Numbered from the stretch's first letter, positions 8,373 to 17,160 are shown. The stretch: DNA of 64,000 bases from Flavobacterium sp. HBTb2-11-1 (GCF_009826975.1 NZ_WUMO01000006.1:124001-188000), one strand, 5' to 3'. Notes: a model not told the origin generated them from the sequence alone. Translations and numbers: made by a program.

Positions 8373-9776
8373 TTATATTTTCGGGAATTTCATTTCGTTA
8401 AAAGTGCTTTTTTGTTTGGCTAAAGCTTCAATGTCTTGCCATTTTCTTGGAGAATCTGCAGAAAGTTTTTCATACGAATCTTTAAGCATTAAAATATCAT
8501 CTTCGATACGAACGCCAATATTCCACCATTTTTTATCACACTTGCTGTTTGCAGGAATATAAATTCCAGGTTCAACAGTAAGAATCATGTTTTCTTTTAG
8601 AGTTCCCATATAGTTTCCTTTATCATGAACATCTAAACCAAGAAAGTGTGAGCAGCCGTGCGGATAATATATTCGGGCATCTTTTGGATCTGTAATAATT
8701 CCTAATTTAATTAATCCAGCGGCAATAACTTCTTTTGCTTTTTTGTTCAAATCCTGAATTGGAGTTCCTTCTTTACAAAGTTTAAAAACTTCTTCTTGAG
8801 CATCATAAACAATTTGATAAATCGCTTTTTGTTCTTCAGTAAATTTCCCGTTAGCAGGAATTGTTCTTGTAACGTCTGCAGAATAACCATGATATTCAGA
8901 GCCAACATCCATTAATAATAATTGATTGTCAATTTTTGTAGCATTGTTTTCTCCATAGTGCAAAATACATCCGTTTGCACCAGCACCAACAATTGGAGGA
9001 TAACCTTCGCCTTCGGCGCCATAGTGTCTGTGAATGTAAGCATGAATTCCATCAGCTTCATTTTCGCTCATGTCAGGACCTACAGCTTTCATCACTTCGT
9101 TGTGGGCAACGCAGGAAAGTTTTACTGTTTTGCGCATCAAGACAAGTTCTTCTGGTGTTTTAATTTCGCGAAGAGAATTTGTGATATTGTTAAACAAATC
9201 TATCGAAGCTTCATTTTCTATTGTAATTCCAGCTTTAGATTTAAATGATTTCAGCAATGCAAATAAATTGTCTGGTTGACTGCTTTCTTTAACATCTGTT
9301 GGGAATTTATCATAAATGATTTTGTCAAATTTTGAGAAGTCAATTGCAAACGCATTGAAATCTTTTCCGTTGTAAACGGTTGTAAAACCTAATTTAGATT
9401 TTGCGCCTTCAATTCCTAAACGTCTTCCTGTCCACATTTCTCGCGCAGCATTTCTTTCTCGTACAAAAAGCACTTCAGTATATTTTTCTGTTCCTTGTGG
9501 TTCTTTAAAAAGCAATAAAATGGCGTCAGGTTCTTTATATCCCGCCAGATAATATAAATCAGGATTTCCGTGATAGTTGTAATTAATATCTTTTGAAAAA
9601 ACTCTTTCAGGATAAGAAAAAACAACAGCAACTGAATTAGCAGGCATTAAAGCTCTAAAAGCTTCACGGCGTCCTTGATGAAATTCTTTTGTGAGGTAAT
9701 CTGTTGGAAGGTTTTCTTGCGAATGAGCAAATGGCGCAGTCAAGGCGAATACAAACAAGAATAGAAATTGTTTCAT
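8373..9776 (-). CDS. exported Xaa-Pro aminopeptidase (aminopeptidase P, M24B)
   Basis: 467 residues with a signal peptide (FLFLFVFALTAPFAHS). It has the N-terminal creatinase-like domain, then a pita-bread M24 domain. Metal ligands are seen in LLMDVGSEYHGYSADVTRTIP (two Asp), HGCSHFLGLDVHD (His), ILTVEPGIY (Glu) and GVRIEDDIL (Glu). It removes N-terminal residues preceding proline, here probably in the periplasm, which would fit peptide scavenging. The gene is single, with its own terminator. Confidence 0.92.
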   Translation of the reverse strand: MKQFLFLFVFALTAPFAHSQENLPTDYLTKEFHQGRREAFRALMPANSVAVVFSYPERVFSKDINYNYHGNPDLYYLAGYKEPDAILLLFKEPQGTEKYTEVLFVRERNAAREMWTGRRLGIEGAKSKLGFTTVYNGKDFNAFAIDFSKFDKIIYDKFPTDVKESSQPDNLFALLKSFKSKAGITIENEASIDLFNNITNSLREIKTPEELVLMRKTVKLSCVAHNEVMKAVGPDMSENEADGIHAYIHRHYGAEGEGYPPIVGAGANGCILHYGENNATKIDNQLLLMDVGSEYHGYSADVTRTIPANGKFTEEQKAIYQIVYDAQEEVFKLCKEGTPIQDLNKKAKEVIAAGLIKLGIITDPKDARIYYPHGCSHFLGLDVHDKGNYMGTLKENMILTVEPGIYIPANSKCDKKWWNIGVRIEDDILMLKDSYEKLSADSPRKWQDIEALAKQKSTFNEMKFPKI

Positions 9777-10035
9777 TTTTTGGTTTTTTATTGATGATTT
9801 TTCGTTTTTTGATCAATGCAAATTACAAAAAAAATAGTGTCACTTGTTTTATTTTAAACATTTGAGCGATAAAACTTTAAATAAATTGTAGTAACTTAGA
9901 GACAGAAAATTACGGGTTATCCTCAAAATAAAACTTCTATAAACCTGTAACTGGGCATGAATATTGAGAAAAGAATTTTTATAGAATTATTTTAGACTTC
10001 AAAAAACAAATTATAAATCTTTAAAATCCACTTTT

Positions 10036-10473
10036 ATGAAAAAATACACATTTGCAGTCCTTTCAGTTTTAACTTTATTATTTGCTTCATGTTCAGCATC
10101 AAAATCTGCTTCTAATACAGGCGATTTATTTGGTACAACTTGGGAATTAGAATATATCTCGGGACCAAGAATTGCTTTTGAAGGGTTATACCCAAATAAA
10201 AAACCACAGCTTACTTTTGATCAAAAAGAAACAAAAGTTTATGGCAATAACGGATGCAACGGTTATAGTGCATCTTATACTTTAAAAGGAAAGTCTTTGA
10301 CTTTTGGAGAACCTGGACCAACAACAATGATGTTTTGTGAAGGCGGGGGAGAACAAACGTTTTTAAAGCAAATTAAACAAATTACAAGTTATTCTATTGA
10401 TAAAGACGGCAAGCTAAATTTAATTCAGGGCGACATTCCAGTAATGAGATTTAAAAAGGTGGCTAAACAATAG
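10036..10473 (+). CDS. META-domain lipoprotein (HslJ-like)
   Basis: 145 residues with a lipoprotein signal (VLSVLTLLFASC, then SASKSAS). The rest is one META domain: GTTWELEYISG, GNNGCNGYSASYTLKG, LTFGEPGPTTMMFCEGGGEQ and FLKQIKQITSYSI. In E. coli HslJ this domain is linked to heat and novobiocin tolerance; the role here is unknown. It converges on the sigma factor gene with a shared two-way terminator. Confidence 0.88.
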   Translation: MKKYTFAVLSVLTLLFASCSASKSASNTGDLFGTTWELEYISGPRIAFEGLYPNKKPQLTFDQKETKVYGNNGCNGYSASYTLKGKSLTFGEPGPTTMMFCEGGGEQTFLKQIKQITSYSIDKDGKLNLIQGDIPVMRFKKVAKQ

Positions 10474-10492
10474 TCTAAAATAAATACAGAAG

Positions 10493-10526
10493 AAAGTGAA
10501 ATGAAATCAATCATTTCACTTTTTTG
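10493..10526. terminator. bidirectional terminator
   Basis: AAAGTGAAATGA and TCATTTCACTTT form a perfect 12-bp stem with a T run on the plus side and A residues on the other. It separates the META lipoprotein gene from the convergent sigma factor gene. Confidence 0.82.
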
Positions 10527-10544
10527 TTTTTATGGCAAAACAGT

Positions 10545-11777
10545 TTAGTTTAACTGCTTCATATTTTTACTGATGATAGCTTTGTCGGTAGAAGTTTTGG
10601 CTAGATTCATTGCGGTTTCAAAATGGTTTAAAGCCTTTTTTGTATCAATTTCAGAATAGAGATTTCCGAGTAATGAATAATAAAAGTGATTATCGGTTAA
10701 ATTTAGTTTTTCAGCTTCTTTGATTGCTTCTTCTTTACCTTTTACTTTAGACAAAGCGTAAGTTCTGTTTAAAGCCACAATTGGCGAATATTCTAAAATA
10801 ATCAGATTATTGTAGAGTTCTAGGATATTTTCCCATTTTTCGATGGTTTCTTTTTTTATAGTATGCCAATAAGCAATTCCAGCTTCCAAGTGGTATTTCG
10901 AAAGTGTATTTCCTGTTGAAGATTGGCTTAAAAAGTAAGTTCCTCTATCAATCAATTCTTGATTCCAAAGCGATTGGTCCTGATCTTCATATAAGATAAT
11001 TTCACCATTTAAGCCAGTTCGAGCATCAAACCTTGAAGAATGAAAACACATTAAAGCCATTAAAGCATTAGTCTGAGGCAGATTTGTGCTTTCGTTTTGA
11101 ATTAATAAATAAGTCAGACGCATGGCTTCAGTACAAAGGTCTTTTCGCAAAGTGGTATTTTGCGAAATAGAGTAGTAGCCTTCAGAATAAAGCAGATAAA
11201 TCGTTTTTAGAACGGTTTGAATTCTGTCTTTTATTTCAGAATTGCTGGGATGCTGAATTTTTATATTTTCTTCTTTGAGTTTTTCTTTTGCGCGATTAAT
11301 CCTTTTGTAAATAACTTCTCTGTTGGATAAAAATGCATCTGAGATTTCATTTACTCCAAAACCGCACAATAAATTTAAAGCAAGGGCAATTTGTGCTTCT
11401 TCAGAATTACAAGGATTACAAACCGTAAATATCATCGCCAGCTGACTATCTGCAATATTCTGATCTGATAAATCAATGTCGATTTCAGGATTGTTTAATG
11501 GAGTGTTGTGTTTTATTTCGGTAACAATTTTGGTTTCAAAAACGTTATTTCTTTTCAGGTGGTTTTTGGTTTTATTTTTTGCAACGGTATAAAGCCAAGC
11601 TGAAGGGTTTTCGGGAATTCCTTTAATAGCCCAAGTTTCTGAAGCGGTCAAAAAAGTATCACTTACAATATCTTCGGCGATTTCGATATGCTGAATTCCA
11701 AATAAGCTGCAGAGAACTGAAACTATTTTTTGATATTCGGTTCTGAATAAATTGGGTAAAAGTTCTTTGTGCTCCAT
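10545..11777 (-). CDS. ECF42-like RNA polymerase sigma factor with C-terminal extension
   Basis: 410 residues, about twice the length of a simple ECF sigma factor. Sigma region 2 (about residues 10-75: LFRTEYQKIVSVL ... AEDIVSDTFLTASETW ... NPSAWLYTVAKNKTKNHLKR) and a sigma region 4 (about 110-175: LALNLLCGFGVNEISDAFL) are followed by a long helical, TPR-like extension (DUF6596 type, YSEGYYSISQ ... TRLTYLL ... LYNNLIILEYSPIVALNRTYAL). This layout matches ECF group 42, whose genes sit beside YCII/DGPF proteins, as here. There is no anti-sigma factor; in ECF42 the extension is held to replace it. It is the last gene of a three-gene operon but has a hairpin before it. Confidence 0.9.
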   Translation of the reverse strand: MEHKELLPNLFRTEYQKIVSVLCSLFGIQHIEIAEDIVSDTFLTASETWAIKGIPENPSAWLYTVAKNKTKNHLKRNNVFETKIVTEIKHNTPLNNPEIDIDLSDQNIADSQLAMIFTVCNPCNSEEAQIALALNLLCGFGVNEISDAFLSNREVIYKRINRAKEKLKEENIKIQHPSNSEIKDRIQTVLKTIYLLYSEGYYSISQNTTLRKDLCTEAMRLTYLLIQNESTNLPQTNALMALMCFHSSRFDARTGLNGEIILYEDQDQSLWNQELIDRGTYFLSQSSTGNTLSKYHLEAGIAYWHTIKKETIEKWENILELYNNLIILEYSPIVALNRTYALSKVKGKEEAIKEAEKLNLTDNHFYYSLLGNLYSEIDTKKALNHFETAMNLAKTSTDKAIISKNMKQLN

Positions 11778-11786
11778 ATTTTAAAG

Positions 11787-11820
11787 AAAAATGCCTAAGT
11801 AAAGATACAAAGGCATTTTT
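11787..11820 (-). terminator. hairpin between the YCII gene and the sigma gene
   Basis: AAAAATGCCT and AGGCATTTTT bracket a 14-base loop in the 62-bp gap between two genes of the same operon. It is terminator-like (T run on the minus strand) and may lower or gate sigma factor expression relative to the upstream genes. Confidence 0.55.
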
Positions 11821-11839
11821 ATATAAGTTAGTTCAAAAT

Positions 11840-12178
11840 TTAAACCGCCATTCTAATTTCGACATTTCCGCCAAAATTTAAAACTGGGCATCCTTGCGCA
11901 ATTTCGGCTGCTTCATCATAATCTTTGGCTTTTATGATTATTAATCCGCCAATAGATTCTTTGATTTCAACAAAAGGTCCGTCGGTAATTCCTTTATTCG
12001 AATTTACAAGTTTTCCTTGACCATCCCAACGTTGCAATGGTCTTGCCAGTTTATCTTGAGCCGCAAGACTTCCAAACCAGTTTTGCCATTGCTGTAAATG
12101 CTGTTGCAATTCTTCTGGTGAAGGCTGTGCTTCTTTTGTTTTAAAATCTCTTCTGAAAATCAATAAAAACTCGTTCAT
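11840..12178 (-). CDS. YCII-related (DGPF) protein
   Basis: 112 residues of the YCII/DGPF family. It shows the usual N-terminal strand (NEFLLIFRRDF), the conserved histidine-containing helix QHLQQWQNWFGSLAAQDKL, and the DGPFVEIKESIGGLIIIKA motif that names the family. It has a ferredoxin-like fold; enzymatic role unknown. In many bacteria it is encoded beside ECF42 sigma factors, and here it is 62 bp upstream of one. Confidence 0.92.
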   Translation of the reverse strand: MNEFLLIFRRDFKTKEAQPSPEELQQHLQQWQNWFGSLAAQDKLARPLQRWDGQGKLVNSNKGITDGPFVEIKESIGGLIIIKAKDYDEAAEIAQGCPVLNFGGNVEIRMAV

Positions 12179-12259
12179 TTTTTTATGTTTTTACAATTGA
12201 ATAATCTGCTTTAAGTTGTATAAAGTTAATTGTTTTTAGAAAATAAAATCAATTATTGT

Positions 12260-12712
12260 TTATCCAAACTGTCCCACTCTGTAAGTTCCTGGTGTATTAG
12301 CAAAAGTAATATTCAGACGATTCCAAGCATTAATTGCTGCAACGGCAAGGGTAAGATCTATTAATTCTTGTTCTGTAAATTCAGCTTTTGCAATTTCGTA
12401 GATTTCGTCTGGAACATCGCAAGCATTTACTGCTTCTGCCAAAGCAAGGGCGACTCTTTCTCTTTTTGTGTAATAAGGAGCTTCTCTCCAAACACTTAAT
12501 CCAAATAGTCGTTGTGTTGTTTCTCCAGCAGCTAAAGCTTCTTTTGAATGCATATCTAAACAATAACCGCAGTTGTTGATTTGAGAGATTCTGAAATTTA
12601 TTAACTCCATTAGAGAAGCTTCAATTGCTCCTTTTTTTAAGTAACCGCTAATTCCAAATAATGTGCTAACTGCTTTTTGACCTTGTTCGAATAAATTAAG
12701 TCTAGTTTCCAT
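12260..12712 (-). CDS. AhpD-like carboxymuconolactone decarboxylase family protein
   Basis: 150 residues, all-helical AhpD-like fold. The core motif EASLMELINFRISQINNCGYCLDMHSKEAL carries the redox CxxC (CGYC) and the downstream histidine, suggesting peroxidase-like thiol chemistry rather than lactone decarboxylation. It is the first gene of the operon with the YCII protein and the ECF42-like sigma factor (82 bp gap to the next gene), so it is likely a target or partner of that regulon. Confidence 0.9.
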   Translation of the reverse strand: METRLNLFEQGQKAVSTLFGISGYLKKGAIEASLMELINFRISQINNCGYCLDMHSKEALAAGETTQRLFGLSVWREAPYYTKRERVALALAEAVNACDVPDEIYEIAKAEFTEQELIDLTLAVAAINAWNRLNITFANTPGTYRVGQFG

Positions 12713-12843
12713 GATGTATAATTTTTAATTGTTTATATCCTAATAACAATCGAACTTTTAGTATTGGACAAAAAAATAGAAAAAAAGTAAAATATTTTTT
12801 CAATTAACAGAAAACCCCAGTATTTATAAGGGTTTTCAAAATA

Positions 12844-12876
12844 AAAAAACCGTCCATTTAGGTGGACGGTTTTAGA
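12844..12876 (-). terminator. intrinsic terminator of msrB-msrA
   Basis: ACCGTCCA and TGGACGGT make a stem with loop TTTAGG and a T7 run on the minus strand, 20 bp past the msrA stop. A second, weaker hairpin (AAAACCCC...GGGTTTT) lies just beyond at about 12812-12838. Confidence 0.82.
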
Positions 12877-12894
12877 ATAATATCTATATAATCG

Positions 12895-13500
12895 TTATTT
12901 CTTTTTTAGTTTGTCTTTAAAAACCTTTTCAAACTTTTCTATTTTAGGCTGAATTACCATTTTGCAATACGGCTGATTTTTGTTGTTTGCATAATAGTTT
13001 TGATGATAATCTTCGGCTTTATAAAAAACTTTGAAAGGTTCCACTTTTGTTACTATCGGACTGTCGTAAACTTTCGCTTTGTTTAGTTCGGCAATAATGC
13101 TTTGTGCCGCTTTTTTCTGTTCTTCATTTTTATAGAAAATAACAGAGCGATATTGTGTTCCGACATCTGCTCCCTGGCGGTTTAAAGTTGTGGGATCGTG
13201 AACGGTAAAAAACACTTTAAAGATTTCGTTAATATCAGTTACTGTTTTGTCGTAAGTGATCTGAACCACTTCGGCATGGCCAGTTTCTCCCGTGCAAACT
13301 TCTTCGTAAGTTGGGTTTACGGTTTTTCCGCCAGAAAATCCAGAAACAACAGATTTTACGCCGTCGAGATTTTCGTAAACGGCTTCAACACACCAGTAAC
13401 AGCCTCCACCAAGTGTGATGGTTTCTAGATTCGCTTTTTTATTTTGAGAAATGCCATTTAGCGAAAGCGCAAAAAGACATATTAAAAGTATATTTTTCAT
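12895..13500 (-). CDS. msrA: exported peptide-methionine (S)-S-oxide reductase MsrA
   Basis: 201 residues with a signal peptide (MKNILLICLFALSLNGISQ). The active site GGCYWCVEAVYENLDGVKSV holds the catalytic Cys at about 34, in place of the common GCFWC; a later Cys in NQPYCKMVI may be the resolving residue. The family motifs GHAEVVQITYD and VGTQYRSVIFY are intact. It reduces S-methionine sulfoxide, here in exported proteins. It is the second gene of an operon, 8 bp after msrB. Confidence 0.94.
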   Translation of the reverse strand: MKNILLICLFALSLNGISQNKKANLETITLGGGCYWCVEAVYENLDGVKSVVSGFSGGKTVNPTYEEVCTGETGHAEVVQITYDKTVTDINEIFKVFFTVHDPTTLNRQGADVGTQYRSVIFYKNEEQKKAAQSIIAELNKAKVYDSPIVTKVEPFKVFYKAEDYHQNYYANNKNQPYCKMVIQPKIEKFEKVFKDKLKKK

Positions 13501-13508
13501 TTTGTAGA

Positions 13509-14063
13509 TTATTTGTTGTCGGGAATAAAATCAAGAGCAATTGAGTTCATGCAGTAGCGTTTTCCTGTAGGAGGAGGACCATCATCAAATATGTGGCCTA
13601 AATGTCCGCCACAGCGTCCGCAAAGCGCTTCAATTCTTTCCATTCCGAGCGAATTATCTTCTTTAAAAACAATGCTTTTTTTGTTTTCTTGTTCAAAAAA
13701 ACTTGGCCATCCGCAACTGCTTGAGAATTTTGCTGTAGATCTAAAAAGCAAGTTGCCACAAGAAGCGCAATAATACGTTCCTTTTTCATCGGTATTCCAA
13801 TATTTTCCGGTAAAAGGTCTTTCGGTGTCAGCTTCGCGCATTACGGCATAAACATCTTCAGGCAAAACCTTTTTCCATTCGGCATTGCTCACGTTTAATT
13901 TCTTCGTGTCGGTATTAGAATAATAAGGATTTCCGGGTTTGCTGATTTTATTTTCCATGACAGCTGGGTTTGCTGATTGTTTTTTTGTGTTTTGTCCACA
14001 GGCTTGTAAAACAAAGAGCGGGAGTAAAAAACAGAGGCTGAAAATTAGATTTTTAGATTTCAT
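13509..14063 (-). CDS. msrB: exported peptide-methionine (R)-S-oxide reductase MsrB (lipoprotein)
   Basis: 184 residues from the ATG at 14063, which gives a clean lipoprotein signal (FSLCFLLPLFVLQAC). An earlier start at 14093 would add ten residues ahead of that signal and is rejected. Zinc-binding pairs CASCG and CGRCGG and the catalytic cysteine in KRYCMNSIALDFIP are present, plus FDDGPPPTG. It reduces R-methionine sulfoxide. With the exported MsrA it forms a complete envelope methionine-repair pair. Confidence 0.94.
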   Translation of the reverse strand: MKSKNLIFSLCFLLPLFVLQACGQNTKKQSANPAVMENKISKPGNPYYSNTDTKKLNVSNAEWKKVLPEDVYAVMREADTERPFTGKYWNTDEKGTYYCASCGNLLFRSTAKFSSSCGWPSFFEQENKKSIVFKEDNSLGMERIEALCGRCGGHLGHIFDDGPPPTGKRYCMNSIALDFIPDNK

Positions 14064-14331
14064 AGTTCTTGGGTGAATTAATCTGTACATCAAAGATACG
14101 TTGGGAATTAGCTTTAAAATACAAGGAGTGTTATTATTGAGATTTTTTTAAGTGTGTTTTAACTTTTTATTAGTTACGTAAAACAACGCAATGTAGTTTT
14201 TATGTCTTAATTTTAACTGCTTTTAAAATTTAGTGTAAATTACAGCGTTGTAAATCAATGAAATAGGAATTGAGTCAAAACCTTAATTTTTGCCAAGCTG
14301 AATTAGCATTTTTAAGCCATTTCTTTTTTCG
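14064..14331. other. intergenic region between msrB and idi
   Basis: About 270 bp between divergent genes. It must hold both promoters. A plus-strand -7 element is called at 14332-14339. A reading frame open from 14270 into idi has no support upstream of the idi ATG. No other structure was seen. Confidence 0.4.
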
Positions 14332-14339
14332 TATTTTTG
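14332..14339 (+). promoter_or_regulatory. putative -7 element of idi
   Basis: TATTTTTG matches TAnnTTTG and lies 17 bp before the idi ATG, giving a very short leader. No clear -33 element. It argues against a start upstream at 14270. Confidence 0.45.
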
Positions 14340-14356
14340 TTTGCTTAAGAAGCCTT

Positions 14357-14884
14357 ATGATAGAAGAAAACGTAATACTAGTTAATCAGAACGATGAACA
14401 GATTGGCTTAATGCCAAAATTAGAAGCACATGAAAAAGCGCTTTTGCACCGTGCCTTTTCGGTTTTTATTTTGAATAGTAAAAACGAAATTATGCTGCAA
14501 CAGCGTGCTCATCATAAATACCATTCTCCTTTGCTGTGGACAAACACTTGCTGCAGTCATCAGAGAGAAGGCGAAACCAATATTGAAGCGGGAAGCCGAA
14601 GATTGTTTGAAGAAATGGGGTTTAAAGCTGAATTGAAAGAATTATTTCATTTTATCTACAAAGCACCTTTTGACAATGGTTTGACAGAACACGAACTGGA
14701 TCATGTTATGATTGGTTATTATAATGAAGAACCAAACATAAATCCAGATGAAGTGGAAGACTGGAAATGGATGAGTATTGAAGATGTGAAAGCAGATATT
14801 GAAAAACAGCCCGAAATTTATACCGTATGGTTTAAGATAATTTTTGATGAATTTGATCATTATCTTGAAGACCATAAATTATAG
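14357..14884 (+). CDS. idi: isopentenyl-diphosphate delta-isomerase, type 1
   Basis: 175 residues from the ATG at 14357, the usual length for the type 1 family; the frame extends further up to 14270 but those residues (SHFFFRIFVCLRS) do not fit the family and overlap the promoter. It is a Nudix-fold enzyme interconverting IPP and DMAPP. Motifs: LLHRAFSVFIL, TNTCCSHQREGE with the catalytic Cys (the common form ends SHP), RRLFEEMGF and ELDHVMIGYY with the catalytic Glu. It fits the mevalonate pathway, whose HMG-CoA reductase is at 17.8-19.1 kb. The next gene follows after 20 bp. Confidence 0.95.
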   Translation: MIEENVILVNQNDEQIGLMPKLEAHEKALLHRAFSVFILNSKNEIMLQQRAHHKYHSPLLWTNTCCSHQREGETNIEAGSRRLFEEMGFKAELKELFHFIYKAPFDNGLTEHELDHVMIGYYNEEPNINPDEVEDWKWMSIEDVKADIEKQPEIYTVWFKIIFDEFDHYLEDHKL

Positions 14885-14904
14885 CCAACTAACCAGAAAC
14901 ATAA

Positions 14905-15315
14905 ATGAGAGTAACCATATCAAGAAAAGCACATTTTAATGCTGCACATCGACTGCATCGAAAGGATTGGTCATTTGAAAAAAACGATGCTGTTTTTGGA
15001 AAATGCAACAATCCTAACTTTCATGGTCATAATTATGGTTTAACAGTAAGTGTTACAGGAAAAATTGACCCGGAAACTGGTTTTGTTCTCGATGTGAAAG
15101 TATTAGCGGATATTATACGAGAAGAAGTAGAAATTCCGTTTGATCACAAAAATCTCAATCTGGATGTCCCAGAGTTTGCAGATTTGAATCCGACCGCAGA
15201 GAATATAGCTGTTGTGATATGGAATAAAATTAGACAACGAATTCATCACGACTTTGATCTTGAAGTTGTGCTGAACGAAACGGAACGCAATTTTGTAACT
15301 TATAAAGGAGAATAA
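14905..15315 (+). CDS. 6-pyruvoyl-tetrahydropterin synthase / QueD family
   Basis: 136 residues of the T-fold PTPS/QueD family. Zinc ligands His15, His40 and His42 are in AAHRL and FHGHNYG; the catalytic Cys34 is in FGKCNNPN; a late Glu lies in LNETERNFV. The CNNPN..HGHNY form and DPETGFVLDVK look closer to PTPS than to classical QueD, so the product could be a biopterin precursor or 6-carboxytetrahydropterin for queuosine. It sits in a plus-strand run between idi and the peroxiredoxin gene with gaps of 20 and 4 bp, so is probably co-transcribed. Confidence 0.88.
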   Translation: MRVTISRKAHFNAAHRLHRKDWSFEKNDAVFGKCNNPNFHGHNYGLTVSVTGKIDPETGFVLDVKVLADIIREEVEIPFDHKNLNLDVPEFADLNPTAENIAVVIWNKIRQRIHHDFDLEVVLNETERNFVTYKGE

Positions 15316-15319
15316 AAAA

Positions 15320-15778
15320 ATGTCATTAAAAATAGGAGATATAGTTCCGAATTTTACTGCGAAAGACAACAATGGTGACCTTTTTGAAAGCCAAAGCGTT
15401 TTAGGAAGAAAGCCGCTGGTAATTTATTTTTATCCAAAAGATAATACACCAGGATGTACTACTGAAGCCTGCAGTTTTCGGGATCAATATGAAGATTTTA
15501 AAGATTTGGGTGCTGAGGTAATTGGTATTAGCAGCGATAGTGTAAAATCTCACCATAAATTTGCCGCTAAACATAAATTGCCTTTTATTTTGCTTTCAGA
15601 TCAAGATAAGAGATTAAGAAAACTTTTTGGTGTCCGCAATAATCTGTTCGGACTTCTGCCAGGACGTGTTACCTATATCATTGATAAAAATGGTTTGGTA
15701 ATTTCGATATTTGATAGCGCAAACGCAGCCAAACATATACCTAAAGCTTTAGAAGCCGTACAGGAATTAGTATCATAG
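15320..15778 (+). CDS. bcp: thioredoxin-dependent peroxiredoxin (BCP/PrxQ type)
   Basis: 152 residues, standard length for the PrxQ/BCP class. The peroxidatic and resolving cysteines are C46 and C51 in NTPGCTTEACSFRDQY. The Arg of the active site is in DQDKRLRKLFGVRN. It reduces hydrogen and alkyl peroxides in the cytoplasm using thioredoxin. It starts 4 bp after the PTPS/QueD gene. Confidence 0.95.
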   Translation: MSLKIGDIVPNFTAKDNNGDLFESQSVLGRKPLVIYFYPKDNTPGCTTEACSFRDQYEDFKDLGAEVIGISSDSVKSHHKFAAKHKLPFILLSDQDKRLRKLFGVRNNLFGLLPGRVTYIIDKNGLVISIFDSANAAKHIPKALEAVQELVS

Positions 15779-15835
15779 AATACCAAAATAGTATCAGAAT
15801 AAAATTAATTAAACAAATATATTAGCCTAAAAAAC

Positions 15836-16804
15836 ATGAGCCAAAATTTATACCCTTTGCAATTTGAACCGATTTTGAAAGAAAGAATCTGGGGAGGAGA
15901 AAAGCTAAAAACAATTTTAAACAAACCAATCGTTTCTAAAATTACAGGTGAAAGCTGGGAATTATCTACTGTGCAAGGAGATGTAAGTGTGGTTGCAAAT
16001 GGAGTTTTAAAAGGAAAATCTTTAATGGATTTGATCGATGAAACACCAGACGCTATCTTAGGAACTAAAGTTTATGAAAGATTTGGAAAACAATTTCCGC
16101 TTCTTTTTAAATACCTAGATGCAAGAGAAGATCTTTCTATCCAAGTGCATCCAAACGATAAATTGGCAAAAGAGCGTCACAATTCATTCGGAAAAACAGA
16201 AATGTGGTACGTAATGCAAGCCGATCAAGACGCTAGAATTATTGTTGGTTTTAAAGAAGATTCTAGCAAAGAAGAATATTTAAAACATTTGCACGATAAT
16301 ACTCTAGTTTCTATTCTAGATGATGTGAAAGCGAAATCGGGAGATGTTTTCTTCTTAGAAACAGGAACAGTTCATGCAATTGGTGCAGGATTGGTTGTTG
16401 CAGAAATTCAGCAGACATCTGATATTACATATAGATTATACGATTTTGATCGTGTTGATGCGCAAGGAAACAAAAGAGAACTGCACGTAGATCTTGCTTT
16501 AGATGCCATTAACTATAAAAAAGTTGACACACAGAAAAAATACGAGACAAAAGTTAATACTTCGAATACGGTTGTAGACTGTCCTTATTTTACAACCAAT
16601 TTTCTTCCGTTAGAAAATAAATTGGAAGTTGCTAAAAATGGCGAAACATTTACGGTATATATGTGTATCGATGGTAATTTCGAAATTGAATATGACGGAT
16701 TTAAGCAGGCTTACAAAAAAGGAGATACTGTTTTGATTCCAGCTGCTATAAATGCATTTAATTTGAGCGGAAAAGCTTCAATTTTAGAAATTTACATTTC
16801 TTAG
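15836..16804 (+). CDS. manA: class I mannose-6-phosphate isomerase
   Basis: 322 residues. A zinc enzyme interconverting mannose-6-phosphate and fructose-6-phosphate, feeding GDP-sugar and glycan synthesis. Zinc ligands are visible in SIQVHPND (Gln and His), KTEMWYVM (Glu) and GTVHAIGAG (His). The length fits the shorter bacterial class I form; WGGEKLKTILNK and ESWELSTVQG are typical of its N-terminus. It lies 57 bp after the peroxiredoxin gene. Confidence 0.95.
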   Translation: MSQNLYPLQFEPILKERIWGGEKLKTILNKPIVSKITGESWELSTVQGDVSVVANGVLKGKSLMDLIDETPDAILGTKVYERFGKQFPLLFKYLDAREDLSIQVHPNDKLAKERHNSFGKTEMWYVMQADQDARIIVGFKEDSSKEEYLKHLHDNTLVSILDDVKAKSGDVFFLETGTVHAIGAGLVVAEIQQTSDITYRLYDFDRVDAQGNKRELHVDLALDAINYKKVDTQKKYETKVNTSNTVVDCPYFTTNFLPLENKLEVAKNGETFTVYMCIDGNFEIEYDGFKQAYKKGDTVLIPAAINAFNLSGKASILEIYIS

Positions 16805-16826
16805 TATTAAATTTAAAGATAATATG

Positions 16827-16834
16827 TACTTTTG
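16827..16834 (+). promoter_or_regulatory. putative -7 element of the small gene at 16862
   Basis: TACTTTTG followed by CAGACG, 27 bp before the ATG at 16862. It matches TAnnTTTG. It also overlaps an in-frame TTG at 16832, which therefore cannot be the start. Confidence 0.5.
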
Positions 16835-16861
16835 CAGACGCAAATTAAAATAAAAAGAAAA

Positions 16862-17128
16862 ATGGCAAACGTTAAGAATTTAAAGAAAGACATCAACTTC
16901 GTATTAGGAGATATTATTGAGGCGGTTTACTTGTTTGAGATGTCAACAACAGGAAATCCTACTCCAGAAACGAATGCTTTGGTTGATGAAGCTATTGCTG
17001 TATTTGATACTTTGATTACAAAAGTGAACGCTAAGAACGTTGAAAATAAAAAAGCACACTTCAAACAAATTAATGTTGAATTAGAACAAGCTGCTAATCA
17101 ATTGATTGAAAAAATCAACGCATTATAA
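16862..17128 (+). CDS. small conserved helical protein
   Basis: 88 residues beginning MANVKNLKKDINFVLGDIIE. Almost wholly helical by composition (many Ala, Glu, Leu, Lys; no Cys), without signal or membrane segment. An upstream TTG start at 16832 is inside the promoter and is rejected. I recall similar proteins in Flavobacteriaceae next to tRNA or metabolism genes but no function. It has its own promoter and lies 76 bp before the first tRNA gene. Confidence 0.75.
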   Translation: MANVKNLKKDINFVLGDIIEAVYLFEMSTTGNPTPETNALVDEAIAVFDTLITKVNAKNVENKKAHFKQINVELEQAANQLIEKINAL

Positions 17129-17160
17129 GCAAAAAAAAGTGTAAAAAAGTGCAAATTTAT

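Noticed and set aside
14270..14356. N-terminal extension of Idi
   Set aside because: The extra 29 residues do not fit the family and overlap a TATTTTTG promoter element; the ATG at 14357 gives the normal length.
16832..16861. TTG start of the small protein before the tRNAs
   Set aside because: The TTG is part of the TACTTTTG -7 element, so it would not be within the mRNA.
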